Position numbers and translations under genes: made by a program. A stretch of DNA of 64,000 bases from Anaerolineales bacterium UBA6055 (GTDB lineage Bacteria > Chloroflexota > Anaerolineae > Aggregatilineales > Phototrophicaceae): positions 271,195-335,194 of the forward strand of contig DIYL01000059.1 in NCBI GenBank assembly GCA_002428985.1, given 5' to 3'. The notes under the pieces are model-generated. The model was not told the origin of the DNA. It worked only from the letters and a program-made list of their open reading frames with translations, and did not search any database. Each line of letters opens with the position of its first letter. Position 1 is the first letter of the stretch. This document shows, one piece after another, positions 18,880 through 27,089 of this stretch.

Positions 18880-18913
18880 CGTTGTCAAGCAATTTTGAAA
18901 AAGCGGAACACAG
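18880..18913. promoter_or_regulatory. Conserved block shared by both TetR modules (copy 2)
   Basis: Begins CGTTGTCAAGCAATTTTGAA and ends GCGGAACACA, immediately before the ribosome site (CAGGAG) of the second tetR gene. It matches the block at 15316-15348 at most positions although the rest of the two spacers differ. In this copy it is about 10 bp from the start codon; in copy 1 it is about 140 bp away. Confidence 0.5.
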
Positions 18914-18921
18914 GAGCGAAA

Positions 18922-19497
18922 ATGTACCATATAAAGAATGATCAACGCTCAATACGATCTAGTGAGATGTTATACGATGGTTTAACAAAACTCATGCAAG
19001 AGAAACCCCTCCATACCATCAAAGTCAAAGATTTGGTGGAAGCATCCCATGTCGGACGTACAACCTTTTATCGTAATTTTGATGAGATTGAAGATATTTT
19101 ACGCTTGCGATGTGATCAGGTATTCGATGGCTTAGTCGTATATCTGATCGAATATATTCAACAACATGGATGGGAGTCCAGCGCACCGTTGCTTAAACCA
19201 CTGCTACGTTATTTCTATTTGCATTCGGAAATTATCGAGCTATTGATGAATGCCAATCGGCTAGATATTGTTCAGTCTACATTTCACAGAGTTTTAGAGC
19301 CATTCAAACTGCAAACCATAGAGCGCTTCGGTCTCGAAGAAGACTATCAAGACTATATTATGACCATTCGCATTGGTGTTGCCACCAATATTCTATTTCA
19401 CTGGATCGAAACCGGCAAGAAACAAGCCCCAGATGAACTCGCCGATAAGTTGAGCGAGGTGATAACAAATATGGCAACGATTAATCAAATGCTGTAA
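18922..19497 (+). CDS. TetR/AcrR-family regulator (module 2)
   Basis: A 191-residue regulator, same length as the one at 15490 and similar along its whole length: both begin M-Y-H-I, then share L-Y-D-G-L, K-P-L-H, V-G-R-T-T-F-Y-R and F-D-E-I-E-D. The helix-turn-helix spans about residues 33-60. The start at 18922 is set by the CAGGAG site and by alignment with the paralogue; the open frame runs back to 18604 but that part overlaps the divergent gene. It probably controls the fused gene at 17148 and itself. Confidence 0.87.
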   Translation: MYHIKNDQRSIRSSEMLYDGLTKLMQEKPLHTIKVKDLVEASHVGRTTFYRNFDEIEDILRLRCDQVFDGLVVYLIEYIQQHGWESSAPLLKPLLRYFYLHSEIIELLMNANRLDIVQSTFHRVLEPFKLQTIERFGLEEDYQDYIMTIRIGVATNILFHWIETGKKQAPDELADKLSEVITNMATINQML

Positions 19498-19662
19498 ATC
19501 GTATTGGGTAATCTGGCTCATTCGCTGATAGACTCGTAATCCACATCAGAGTTTGCTATATTTCACTTATAATTTTGAAAATAGTAAACCCATTTGCATA
19601 TGGATTTTAAATAGATTTTATTACGTCCTGTGTGCGATTGTGGTTATTAAGGATATTAGAAT

Positions 19663-22320
19663 ATGCCAAATTTACACAACATCGCCCGCCTCCCAGACCC
19701 GACAGATAATTGCGCCATCGCCATCCGTGACCTACCTGCAGGCACATCCGTCACCCATAACAACAATGACTTCACCTTATCGCATACCGTCTTAGAGGGT
19801 CATCGCTTTGCAATTGAACCCATCACTGATGGTGAGAATTTAACATCATGGGGACAACGATTTGGCATCGCTATCCGTGACATTCAACCAGGCGAATATG
19901 TGATTAACGAAGGCGTTCAAATTGAATTGGGGCGACGCAATCTAGATTTTGATGTGCCAGCGACACCCAACTTCAAAAATCAGATTGTACCTTATGAATT
20001 TGATGATGAAGCATTTTCTCTAGCACAACCCCTCCCACAATACGACGACATGCGCATGTTCATGGGCTATCCGCGTGAAGGCGGTCGTGGGGTTGGTACA
20101 CGCAATATGATCGTGGTTTTAGGCACATCATCCCTTGTCGCCGGATTCACCCGCACCTTAGCTGGGCTTGTATCCGACATGGCAGACGGATTCGACAATG
20201 TAGACGGTATCGTACCGATCGCCCATACCGAAGGCGGACACCGCAACCCAAACAATAGGGATTTATTATTACGCACCCTCGCCAGCTTCATGACGCACGC
20301 CAATATTGGTGCGATTGTCGCCCTCGATTATGGCAACGAACCCATCAATAACACCACCCTACAAGAATACATGCAAGCCAACGACTACCCACTTGACCAT
20401 GTCTTGCATACCTTCTATTCGCTATCAAACAGCTACGAAGAGAATGTGGCATGGTTTAAAGACTTACTCAATGATTGGCTACCACAAGTCAACACATTTG
20501 AGCGCAGTCTCCAACCCCTCAGCGAGCTAAAAATCGCGTTACAGTGTGGTGGATCAGATGCATTCTCCGGTGTCAGTGGCAACCCAGTCGCAGCATGGGT
20601 CGCTAAAGAAGTCATAAAATATGGTGGAGCAGCCAACCTCGCCGAAACAGACGAACTCATCGGCGCAGAGTCTTATGTACTGGACAAAGTCGAATCTGTC
20701 GAAACAGCCCGCGAATTCTTAGCAATGGTCGAACGCTATAAGGAGTGGGTCGGTTGGCATGGTCAAACAGCCGAGGGCAATCCATCCGGCGGTAATAAAT
20801 ATCGCGGACTATATAACATTTACCTGAAATCCCTTGGTGCAGCTGCCAAACGCCATCCCGATGTGCCCCTCCATGGTGTGATTGAATATGGCGAAGACAT
20901 GGCTGACGGTGGATTCTACTTCATGGACAGCCCCGGCAATGATCTTGAAAGTATCGCCGGACAAGTCGCAAGTGGCTGTAATATGATCTTCTTTGTCACG
21001 GGCAACGGCTCCATCACAAACTTCCCATTTGTACCAACTATCAAAATCGTGACCACGACCACCCGTTTCAACTTACTATCCTCAGATATGGACGTCAATG
21101 CCGGACGCTATCTTGATGGTGAACCATTGGATGATGTCGGCGCCGATACCCTCGATTTAACAGTTGATGTCGCCAGCGGACAGCTATCTGTCGGTGAAAA
21201 AGCCGGACATTATCAGGTGCAAATCTGGCGCGATTGGGAGCAAACACAACCCGCCAATGTCACAATTTTCGAAGATAAAGTCTATAGTGGCACCCCACTA
21301 GACATTGATACAAATGATGATGTACCACAAATCGATATTTCAGCCTATAACATCGACGGCATCCCAACAACCGAACAAGTCGCATTAATCATGCCGACAA
21401 GTCTTTGCTCTGGTCAAATCGCCCGCATGACAACCGACACCCTCAATTCGCAAGGTATCGGCAAAGAGCAAGGCATCTCTCGTTTCGTAACCTTAGTCCA
21501 TACCGAAGGCTGTGGCGGGTCAGTCGTGACCGAATTTAAAGACACCCTCATCAGCTATCTACAACATCCTAAAGTCCGTCATGCGCTCCTGCTCGAACAC
21601 GGATGCGAAATCACACACAACAGCTATTTCCGCACCTTAATGGCAGAACATAACCTCAATGCCGATCAATTTGGATGGGCAAGCATTCAACTCGATGGCG
21701 GGATTGACGCCGTCACAACTAAAATGGTCGGGTGGTTTGTCGATGAATTAGCGACAGATACTGTACCCGAAAAATCAAATGTCGGCATGGAAGCTGTTCG
21801 CATCGCACTCATAACAAACGGTGATGTATCCGAAGCAACCGCACACGGACTGGCAAAACTCACGCAAGGAATCGTAGCCGCTGGCGGTACTGTAGTTGTC
21901 CCCGACAAAGATGCCCTCCTTAATAGCCCATACACCCAAACACTCGGACTATCCGACACATCAGCATCACTCGGCTATGGGCAAATTATCAAACAAGCTG
22001 GCTTCCATATCATGCGCACACCACGCAATCACTGGAGCGAAAATCTGACCGGACTCGGCGCAACCGGTATCGAGCTAATGGTCGCCCATGTCGAATCCCA
22101 CCCATTAGCCGGACACCCGCTCGTACCTGTTCTGCAATTTTCAACCGGAGACACTCCTGCCATAGATTTAGATGGTGTCTTTAACGATGGTGATAGGTTG
22201 CAGAGCGGTATTCTTAACCTGATTATCGATACACTCAACGGCACACATACACCCAAACACCAACAAATGGACAATAACGATTTCCAAATTACACGTGGGT
22301 TAATGGGCGTTTCATTCTAA
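19663..22320 (+). CDS. UxaA-family dehydratase with internally duplicated core
   Basis: An 885-residue member of the altronate/galactarate dehydratase (UxaA/GarD) family, which dehydrates sugar acids using iron. Residues about 15-95 are the SAF domain. Core copy 1 (about 130-475) starts G-Y-P-R-E-G-G-R-G-V-G-T-R-N and keeps G-G-S-D-A-F-S-G (296-303), but the usual G-C-G and G-C-E cysteine sites read G-G-H (191-193) and G-N-E (224-226). Core copy 2 (about 570-850) keeps H-T-E-G-C-G (613-618) and H-G-C-E (646-649) but its G-G-S-D-like segment is degenerate (T-N-G-D-V-S-E-A-T). Together the two halves supply one full set of motifs. Followed 85 bp later by the M42 gene. Substrate unknown. Confidence 0.85.
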   Translation: MPNLHNIARLPDPTDNCAIAIRDLPAGTSVTHNNNDFTLSHTVLEGHRFAIEPITDGENLTSWGQRFGIAIRDIQPGEYVINEGVQIELGRRNLDFDVPATPNFKNQIVPYEFDDEAFSLAQPLPQYDDMRMFMGYPREGGRGVGTRNMIVVLGTSSLVAGFTRTLAGLVSDMADGFDNVDGIVPIAHTEGGHRNPNNRDLLLRTLASFMTHANIGAIVALDYGNEPINNTTLQEYMQANDYPLDHVLHTFYSLSNSYEENVAWFKDLLNDWLPQVNTFERSLQPLSELKIALQCGGSDAFSGVSGNPVAAWVAKEVIKYGGAANLAETDELIGAESYVLDKVESVETAREFLAMVERYKEWVGWHGQTAEGNPSGGNKYRGLYNIYLKSLGAAAKRHPDVPLHGVIEYGEDMADGGFYFMDSPGNDLESIAGQVASGCNMIFFVTGNGSITNFPFVPTIKIVTTTTRFNLLSSDMDVNAGRYLDGEPLDDVGADTLDLTVDVASGQLSVGEKAGHYQVQIWRDWEQTQPANVTIFEDKVYSGTPLDIDTNDDVPQIDISAYNIDGIPTTEQVALIMPTSLCSGQIARMTTDTLNSQGIGKEQGISRFVTLVHTEGCGGSVVTEFKDTLISYLQHPKVRHALLLEHGCEITHNSYFRTLMAEHNLNADQFGWASIQLDGGIDAVTTKMVGWFVDELATDTVPEKSNVGMEAVRIALITNGDVSEATAHGLAKLTQGIVAAGGTVVVPDKDALLNSPYTQTLGLSDTSASLGYGQIIKQAGFHIMRTPRNHWSENLTGLGATGIELMVAHVESHPLAGHPLVPVLQFSTGDTPAIDLDGVFNDGDRLQSGILNLIIDTLNGTHTPKHQQMDNNDFQITRGLMGVSF

Positions 22321-22338
22321 TTAAGCAAACATGATTTC

Positions 22339-22367
22339 GTAGGGGAAGGTTTGCAAACCTTCCTCTA
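22339..22367. repeat. Palindromic GTAGGG-type intergenic repeat
   Basis: Left arm AGGGGAAGGTTTGC and right arm GCAAACCTTCCTCT pair with one mismatch, overlapping at the central GC, and are preceded by GT. It lies in the short gap between the UxaA-type and M42 genes and could form a hairpin in their joint mRNA. Confidence 0.65.
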
Positions 22368-22405
22368 ATGCTGCAATTATAAAATTTTTATTTCAAGGGA
22401 ATCCA

Positions 22406-23458
22406 ATGACCGACCTCAACATCAATATCGACGCACAACTGAAATTTCTCATCGACCTACTCAACATCCACAGCCCTACCGGATACCATCGGGAGTCGAT
22501 GGATTTTTGCCACGAACAATTCGAATCACTCAACATCCCAGAGTTAACCGTCAGCCGAACCAACAAAGGCGCAGTCGTCATCCACTGGAAAGGCGAAGCT
22601 AACGACGAACCGCGCGGCGTGACAGCCCATGCCGACACACTTGGATTGATGGTTAAGGAGATCAAAAGCAACGGTCGCATTACATGTACGAAACTCGGTG
22701 GATTAACCTTATCCGGCGCAGAATACGAAAATGTCACCGTCCGCACCCACGAAGACAAACGTTATCGTGGAACATTTATCCCCGTCAATCCGAGCAGTCA
22801 CGTCAACAGGGACATTGAAAAAAAGCGCACCCTCGATAATATGGAAGTCCGTTTAGATGAGCGCGTCGAAAGCGCATTTGATGTAATGAAGCTGGGCATC
22901 GCTGTCGGTGATTTTGTCTTCCTCGACCCACGCGTTGAATATATCGAATCCTCAGGATTTTTACGTTCGCGCTTTTTGGATGACAAAGCCGGAGTTGCCA
23001 ATATCTACGGCGCAATCATCGCACTCAATGATGCTGGATTACGCCCGTCACAAGATGTCACCTTTTTAATCGCCAATTATGAAGAAGTCGGTCACGGTGG
23101 CTCAGCCGGACTACCAGACGATATTGTTGAGTTATTGACGATTGATATGGGAGCGATTGGTCAGGGGCAAAATGGCACAGAATTTGCAGTCAGTATCTGT
23201 GTGAAAGATGGTGGAGGACCTTATCATTTTGATATGAACAGCAAACTGCGTGACCTCGCAACCGAGCATGACATTGATTTCCGGTTAGACATTTATGTCT
23301 ACTATTCGTCGGATGGTACAGCTTACTGGCGGTCAGGAGGGGATGCACGCGTTAGCTTGATAGGTCCTGGTGTTGCGTCATCACATGGCTACGAACGCAC
23401 CCACATCGACGCACTCAAACACACAACCCATTTGATAGCGCGGTATTTATTGTCGTAA
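22406..23458 (+). CDS. M42-family metallopeptidase
   Basis: A 350-residue co-catalytic metallopeptidase. Metal and catalytic residues are in place: H75 and D77 in T-A-H-A-D, bridging D192 in L-D-D-K-A-G, general base and ligand E226/E227 in N-Y-E-E-V-G-H-G-G, D247 in I-D-M-G, and a late histidine (H327 or H333) in S-S-H-G-Y-E-R-T-H. The family contains tetrahedral aminopeptidases (TET, FrvX), cytoplasmic enzymes removing N-terminal residues from peptides. It lies downstream of the UxaA-type gene in the same direction and is likely co-transcribed. AAGGGA precedes the ATG. Confidence 0.88.
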   Translation: MTDLNINIDAQLKFLIDLLNIHSPTGYHRESMDFCHEQFESLNIPELTVSRTNKGAVVIHWKGEANDEPRGVTAHADTLGLMVKEIKSNGRITCTKLGGLTLSGAEYENVTVRTHEDKRYRGTFIPVNPSSHVNRDIEKKRTLDNMEVRLDERVESAFDVMKLGIAVGDFVFLDPRVEYIESSGFLRSRFLDDKAGVANIYGAIIALNDAGLRPSQDVTFLIANYEEVGHGGSAGLPDDIVELLTIDMGAIGQGQNGTEFAVSICVKDGGGPYHFDMNSKLRDLATEHDIDFRLDIYVYYSSDGTAYWRSGGDARVSLIGPGVASSHGYERTHIDALKHTTHLIARYLLS

Positions 23459-23471
23459 ATCAATATATTCT

Positions 23472-23560
23472 GTAGGGAGGCGCCCATGTGTGCCTCCGCC
23501 TGCTGGTATCGCCTCATCACTATCATAGCGTTCTGTAGGGAGGCACCTGTGTGTGCCTCC
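23472..23560. repeat. Two tandem copies of a GTAGGGAGGC palindromic repeat
   Basis: Two direct copies, 23472-23499 and 23535-23560, each run GTAGGGAGGC then a short variable centre then GTGTGCCTCC, so each can fold on GGAGGC/GCCTCC arms. They fill the gap between the convergent M42 and HisD-like genes, where they may act as a bidirectional barrier to transcription. Same family as 5011 and 50797. Confidence 0.7.
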
Positions 23561-23585
23561 GATTCTACAATATCCTCGTATCAAA

Positions 23586-24869
23586 TTAATTGACGGCTTC
23601 TTTTTTATAGCGACGAACCCGTAAATCACATTGTTCCTTGTGCCCCATGAACCCTTCAAGGTCACATAAACGGCTACCATATTCACCTATGACGACACTC
23701 GCTTCTTCAGTCAGACGTTGGTATGTGCAAGTTTTGATAAACTTACCAACCCAAAGCCCACCCGTGTAACGCCCTGCACCTTTGGTCGGCAGGGTATGAT
23801 TTGTGCCAACAACCTTATCACCATAAGCGACGTTGGTCTCTTTCCCAAGGAATAATGCACCGTAATTGGTCATATTATCGAGGTAATATTGTGGGTCTTC
23901 GGTCAAAATTTCGACATGCTCACTAGCAATATCATCAGCGATTTGCACCATTTCTTCATGGCTACCTGCAAGGATAACTTCCCCATAATCTTTCCAAGCC
24001 ACACCCGCAATATCAGCTGTTGGCAAGGTCTCCAATTGACGACCAATTTCTGCTTCAATACTTTCCGCGAGTTCACGGCTTGTTGTCAACAAGACAGCAG
24101 GCGATGTTGGGCCATGTTCCGCTTGACCGAGCAAATCTGTCGCACACATTTCTGCATCAGCCGTTTCATCAGCAATCACGAGAATTTCAGTCGGACCAGC
24201 GAGCAAATCAATCCCAACGATCCCGAATAATTGACGTTTTGCTTCCGCAACAAATGCATTCCCCGGTCCAACGATCATATCGACAGGTTCCATACCAACC
24301 GCACCATATGCCATAGAAGCCATCGCTTGGATACCACCTAACAGGTAGATTTCATCTGCACCACCGAGGTGCATTGCAGCAACCGTCGCCGCCGGAATTT
24401 CGCCGTTAATTGGTGGTGTACAAGCAATCACCCGACCAACACCCGCAACTTTTGCAGTTAATACACTCATATGCGCAGATGCCACCATCGGATAGCGTCC
24501 GCCCGGCACATAACAACCAACACTATTTACAGGGATATTTTTGTGTCCGAGGATAACACCGGGTAATGTTTCAACTTCGACATCTTGCAACGCATTGCGC
24601 TGTGCTTGCGCAAAATTACGTACTTGTGCCTGCGCAAATTTAATATCTTCAATAGTCTGCTCTGGCAATGAGCCTACAATTTCTTGAATTTGCTCATCGG
24701 ATAACTTGAAGCTATCTGGATTCCATTTGTCAAACTTTTGCGATAGTTCCCGTACAGCGTCATCTTTACGGTCACGGATGTCACTGAGGATCGTTTTTAC
24801 AGTATCTTGTACTTTTGCATCTGCTTCAGCGAGTTGCTCGACAGTTTTACCTTTTTTGATGTATTCCAT
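23586..24869 (-). CDS. HisD-family dehydrogenase (HpsN-like rather than histidine biosynthetic)
   Basis: A 427-residue NAD- and zinc-dependent dehydrogenase that oxidises an alcohol to a carboxylate in two steps. All HisD catalytic residues are present: Q249 and H252 in G-Q-A-E-H-G, E317-H318, D351 and H410. The pocket sequence Y-V-P-G-G-R-Y-P-M-V-A-S-A-H-M (120-134) and G-L-W-V-G-K-F-I-K-T (371-380) resemble the branch that includes sulfopropanediol dehydrogenase HpsN more than true histidinol dehydrogenase; this comparison is from memory. No other his gene is nearby, which supports a catabolic role. A palindromic operator lies about 100 bp upstream. Confidence 0.83.
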   Translation of the reverse strand: MEYIKKGKTVEQLAEADAKVQDTVKTILSDIRDRKDDAVRELSQKFDKWNPDSFKLSDEQIQEIVGSLPEQTIEDIKFAQAQVRNFAQAQRNALQDVEVETLPGVILGHKNIPVNSVGCYVPGGRYPMVASAHMSVLTAKVAGVGRVIACTPPINGEIPAATVAAMHLGGADEIYLLGGIQAMASMAYGAVGMEPVDMIVGPGNAFVAEAKRQLFGIVGIDLLAGPTEILVIADETADAEMCATDLLGQAEHGPTSPAVLLTTSRELAESIEAEIGRQLETLPTADIAGVAWKDYGEVILAGSHEEMVQIADDIASEHVEILTEDPQYYLDNMTNYGALFLGKETNVAYGDKVVGTNHTLPTKGAGRYTGGLWVGKFIKTCTYQRLTEEASVVIGEYGSRLCDLEGFMGHKEQCDLRVRRYKKEAVN

Positions 24870-24965
24870 TACCCTTTTAATCTCCTGTTATAAGTCTTGC
24901 ATATCAAAGTATTTAATTGCATCGTATCCATTATTTTGGCGACTACGATATATCGATTGAATATT

Positions 24966-24983
24966 TTTGCATACGTATGCAAA
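24966..24983. promoter_or_regulatory. 18-bp perfect palindromic operator
   Basis: TTTGCATACGTATGCAAA is a perfect palindrome in the divergent spacer between the HisD-like gene and the Uma2 gene. Its right end touches the likely -10 box of the HisD-like promoter, so a bound protein would block RNA polymerase. The form fits a homodimeric repressor of GntR/FadR or LacI type. No regulator gene of that kind is adjacent. Confidence 0.7.
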
Positions 24984-25011
24984 GCGTAACCAATATTTCC
25001 TATTTTGTCAA
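24983..25011 (-). promoter_or_regulatory. Likely promoter of the HisD-like gene
   Basis: On the minus strand TTGACA (25011-25006) is followed after 17 bp by TACGCT (24988-24983). The -35 is consensus; the -10 is weak (three of six), in keeping with a regulated promoter next to the palindrome at 24966. Confidence 0.5.
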
Positions 25012-25075
25012 TTAGCTTCTAAACATGATATGCTAAAGACACAATGATATTGCCCCAATTATTGGATGACTCAAG

Positions 25076-25711
25076 ATGACTGACAAAACTTATCCACATA
25101 CCAATACACCTGTCATTTTAGAAGAGGGACTGACCTTTGACGAATACTTTGCCAAGTACGAAGGACAACATACAGAATGGCATGCAGGAAAGGTTGTAGA
25201 AAGACTGTCAAACAACGCACAGCATCAAAAAATTTTCTTGTTTCTAACAACCTTATTAACCCTATATTTGAGTAGCACAAAAGAGGGAAAACTATATCTA
25301 GATGGGTTACCAATGTACATCAATGATGATGTACCGGCACGTCAACCAGACTTAATGGTCATCCTGAACGACAAGCTCGATAACATCAAACCAACAAAAT
25401 TAGTTGGTCCCGCCGACATTGTTATCGAAATAGTCTCACCCAGTAGTGGTGCAGATGATCGGGGAACAAAACTACTTGAATATGAAAGTGCTGGTGTTGA
25501 CGAGTATTGGTTAATTGACCCAATTCGTAAAGAAGCAGCGATACATGCTTTACAAGATAGTCATAGATACGAACGACTTCCAAATATCACCGAAAATCAT
25601 ATACATTCAATGATTCTCGACAAGTTTGCATTAGATTCAACCATGCTGTGGGAAGATGAATTACCAGAAGGCATCGAGATCATACCTCTTATGGAGACCA
25701 TGCTGAAATAG
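25076..25711 (+). CDS. Uma2-family (DUF820) PD-(D/E)XK-type endonuclease
   Basis: A 211-residue protein with the Uma2 signature: R-Q-P-D-L-M-V-I (about 90-97), V-I-E-I-V-S-P-S-S (about 118-126), a K near 133, Y-E-S-A-G-V-D-E-Y-W-L-I-D-P (about 136-149). The acidic residues plus lysine match the PD-(D/E)XK nuclease core. Uma2 genes are often present in many copies in Cyanobacteria and Chloroflexota; their biological role is not settled. Monocistronic, divergent from the HisD-like gene. The ribosome site is poor. Confidence 0.88.
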   Translation: MTDKTYPHTNTPVILEEGLTFDEYFAKYEGQHTEWHAGKVVERLSNNAQHQKIFLFLTTLLTLYLSSTKEGKLYLDGLPMYINDDVPARQPDLMVILNDKLDNIKPTKLVGPADIVIEIVSPSSGADDRGTKLLEYESAGVDEYWLIDPIRKEAAIHALQDSHRYERLPNITENHIHSMILDKFALDSTMLWEDELPEGIEIIPLMETMLK

Positions 25712-25892
25712 TAGGTTATATACATCGTTTAATCAGTAGTTCAAATTCTCAGACACACAATCAGTTGACCCAATCCTCAATTTTTCATAAAGTAAAAGTC
25801 GCATATTGATTTCACATCACATCATGAGCTTGATTCAACGAGAAGTGTTAGAATAGAAGCACAAGTATGATAACCATTTAAAGGGGCCTGAG

Positions 25893-27023
25893 ATGAAGAG
25901 ACTTTTTGTTCTGTTGTTACTATTGATGATGTCTATTGTTGTAACTGTCAACGCACAATTTTCACCATTGGTAGTGGTGATGAATGGTGATTTATATACA
26001 TGGTCGGGTGACGCCAATGAAGCTGTTGCCATTTATACAGCCTGTGATACTGAAGAACGCATCGTATCAGACGTAGCATTAAACGCAAATGATGGGCGTA
26101 TCGCCTTTTTGACTGAACCAGCAGCCGTTACCCAAGCAGTAACAGAATTTGGTGCACAAGGACCTATCCCAACCAATATGGTCATCTGTGATGGCATTGG
26201 CACGACAATAGTTGCCGGACAACCAGATAATTTCTCATTCTTTGATTCGGATGTACGCGATGTAGCGGTTATCCGTACACTCCCAACATGGTCCCCAACA
26301 GGCGATGCCCTTGCATGGACGACATTCAACTTAGAATCTGGCTTAATGTTCCTCGATATTTTGAATGCAGATGGTACAGTTACATCAACCCGTATTGAAT
26401 TACCACAAGCGATGGGACCTGCCGCCCCACCATTTATCACATGGGGTAACGCGGGCATTTATATGTTCCACGCAACCCTCGATGAAGAGACATTTGCATT
26501 CATTGAATTAGTGTTCTTATTTAATGCCGAAGGTACACTCATTGCAGAATCACAACTCCCTGCAACAGATGAAACTCGCTTCGTCTATGACAAATTTATC
26601 GTAAACGACAACGGTAACGAATATGTCGGCATGTTGTACAGTGATGGTGTCTGGGAATTATTCAACCCCATCACAGGCGAAGCCATTAATGCTAACGGCG
26701 TTGGCGAATTATACGATCCCTCCGGCAATAGCGATATTTCACTCCTCCTGACATTGGATGAAGTACAACAATATGTTTGGACAGCCAAAAATGACACCGG
26801 TATCATTATCGATATTAACGGCAATAACGTCGCCGTCCCCGGTGTTTTCCCTAACAGCACAGAACTATCCAGCACAGGGCAATGGGTATTCCAATTATTC
26901 GACGGTCTCTACTTCTGGAGCATGACTGCAAGCGGATATATCAACGGCACAGAACCCGTTACAACTGGATTCTCCGCATTGGCATGGTCAGGCGCAGAAT
27001 GGCGCATTCATCGCAGTCGATAA
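25893..27023 (+). CDS. Exported beta-propeller-like protein
   Basis: A 376-residue protein with a clear signal peptide (K-R then a Leu/Met-rich core, likely cut near N-A-Q at about 22). The mature part has repeated strands such as G-D-L-Y-T-W-S-G, N-A-N-D-G-R-I-A-F-L, W-S-P-T-G-D-A-L-A-W and S-S-T-G-Q-W-V-F-Q-L, a pattern of TolB/WD-like propeller blades. No enzyme motif is seen. Ribosome site AGGGG. It ends in an inverted repeat shared with the convergent glycosyltransferase gene. Confidence 0.7.
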   Translation: MKRLFVLLLLLMMSIVVTVNAQFSPLVVVMNGDLYTWSGDANEAVAIYTACDTEERIVSDVALNANDGRIAFLTEPAAVTQAVTEFGAQGPIPTNMVICDGIGTTIVAGQPDNFSFFDSDVRDVAVIRTLPTWSPTGDALAWTTFNLESGLMFLDILNADGTVTSTRIELPQAMGPAAPPFITWGNAGIYMFHATLDEETFAFIELVFLFNAEGTLIAESQLPATDETRFVYDKFIVNDNGNEYVGMLYSDGVWELFNPITGEAINANGVGELYDPSGNSDISLLLTLDEVQQYVWTAKNDTGIIIDINGNNVAVPGVFPNSTELSSTGQWVFQLFDGLYFWSMTASGYINGTEPVTTGFSALAWSGAEWRIHRSR

Positions 27024-27038
27024 TTAACTAAACAATTG

Positions 27039-27082
27039 AGTGGTTGGTGATCCGATTTGAAACAAAGACGATACCAGCCACT
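27039..27082. terminator. Hairpin between convergent genes
   Basis: AGTGGTTGGT (27039-27048) can pair fully, with one G-U, to ACCAGCCACT (27073-27082) around a 24-nt loop. It sits exactly between the exported propeller gene and the convergent glycosyltransferase gene. There is no long T-run, so terminator function is likely but not certain. Confidence 0.5.
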
Positions 27083-27089
27083 ACATTCC

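Noticed and set aside
18604..18921. N-terminal extension of the second TetR protein (297 codons in total)
   Set aside because: The extension is antisense to the start of the fused membrane gene; the ribosome site and the 191-residue paralogue place the start at 18922.
23586..24869. Histidinol dehydrogenase of histidine biosynthesis
   Set aside because: No his gene nearby, pocket residues differ from true HisD, and the neighbours are catabolic; kept as HisD/HpsN-like instead.
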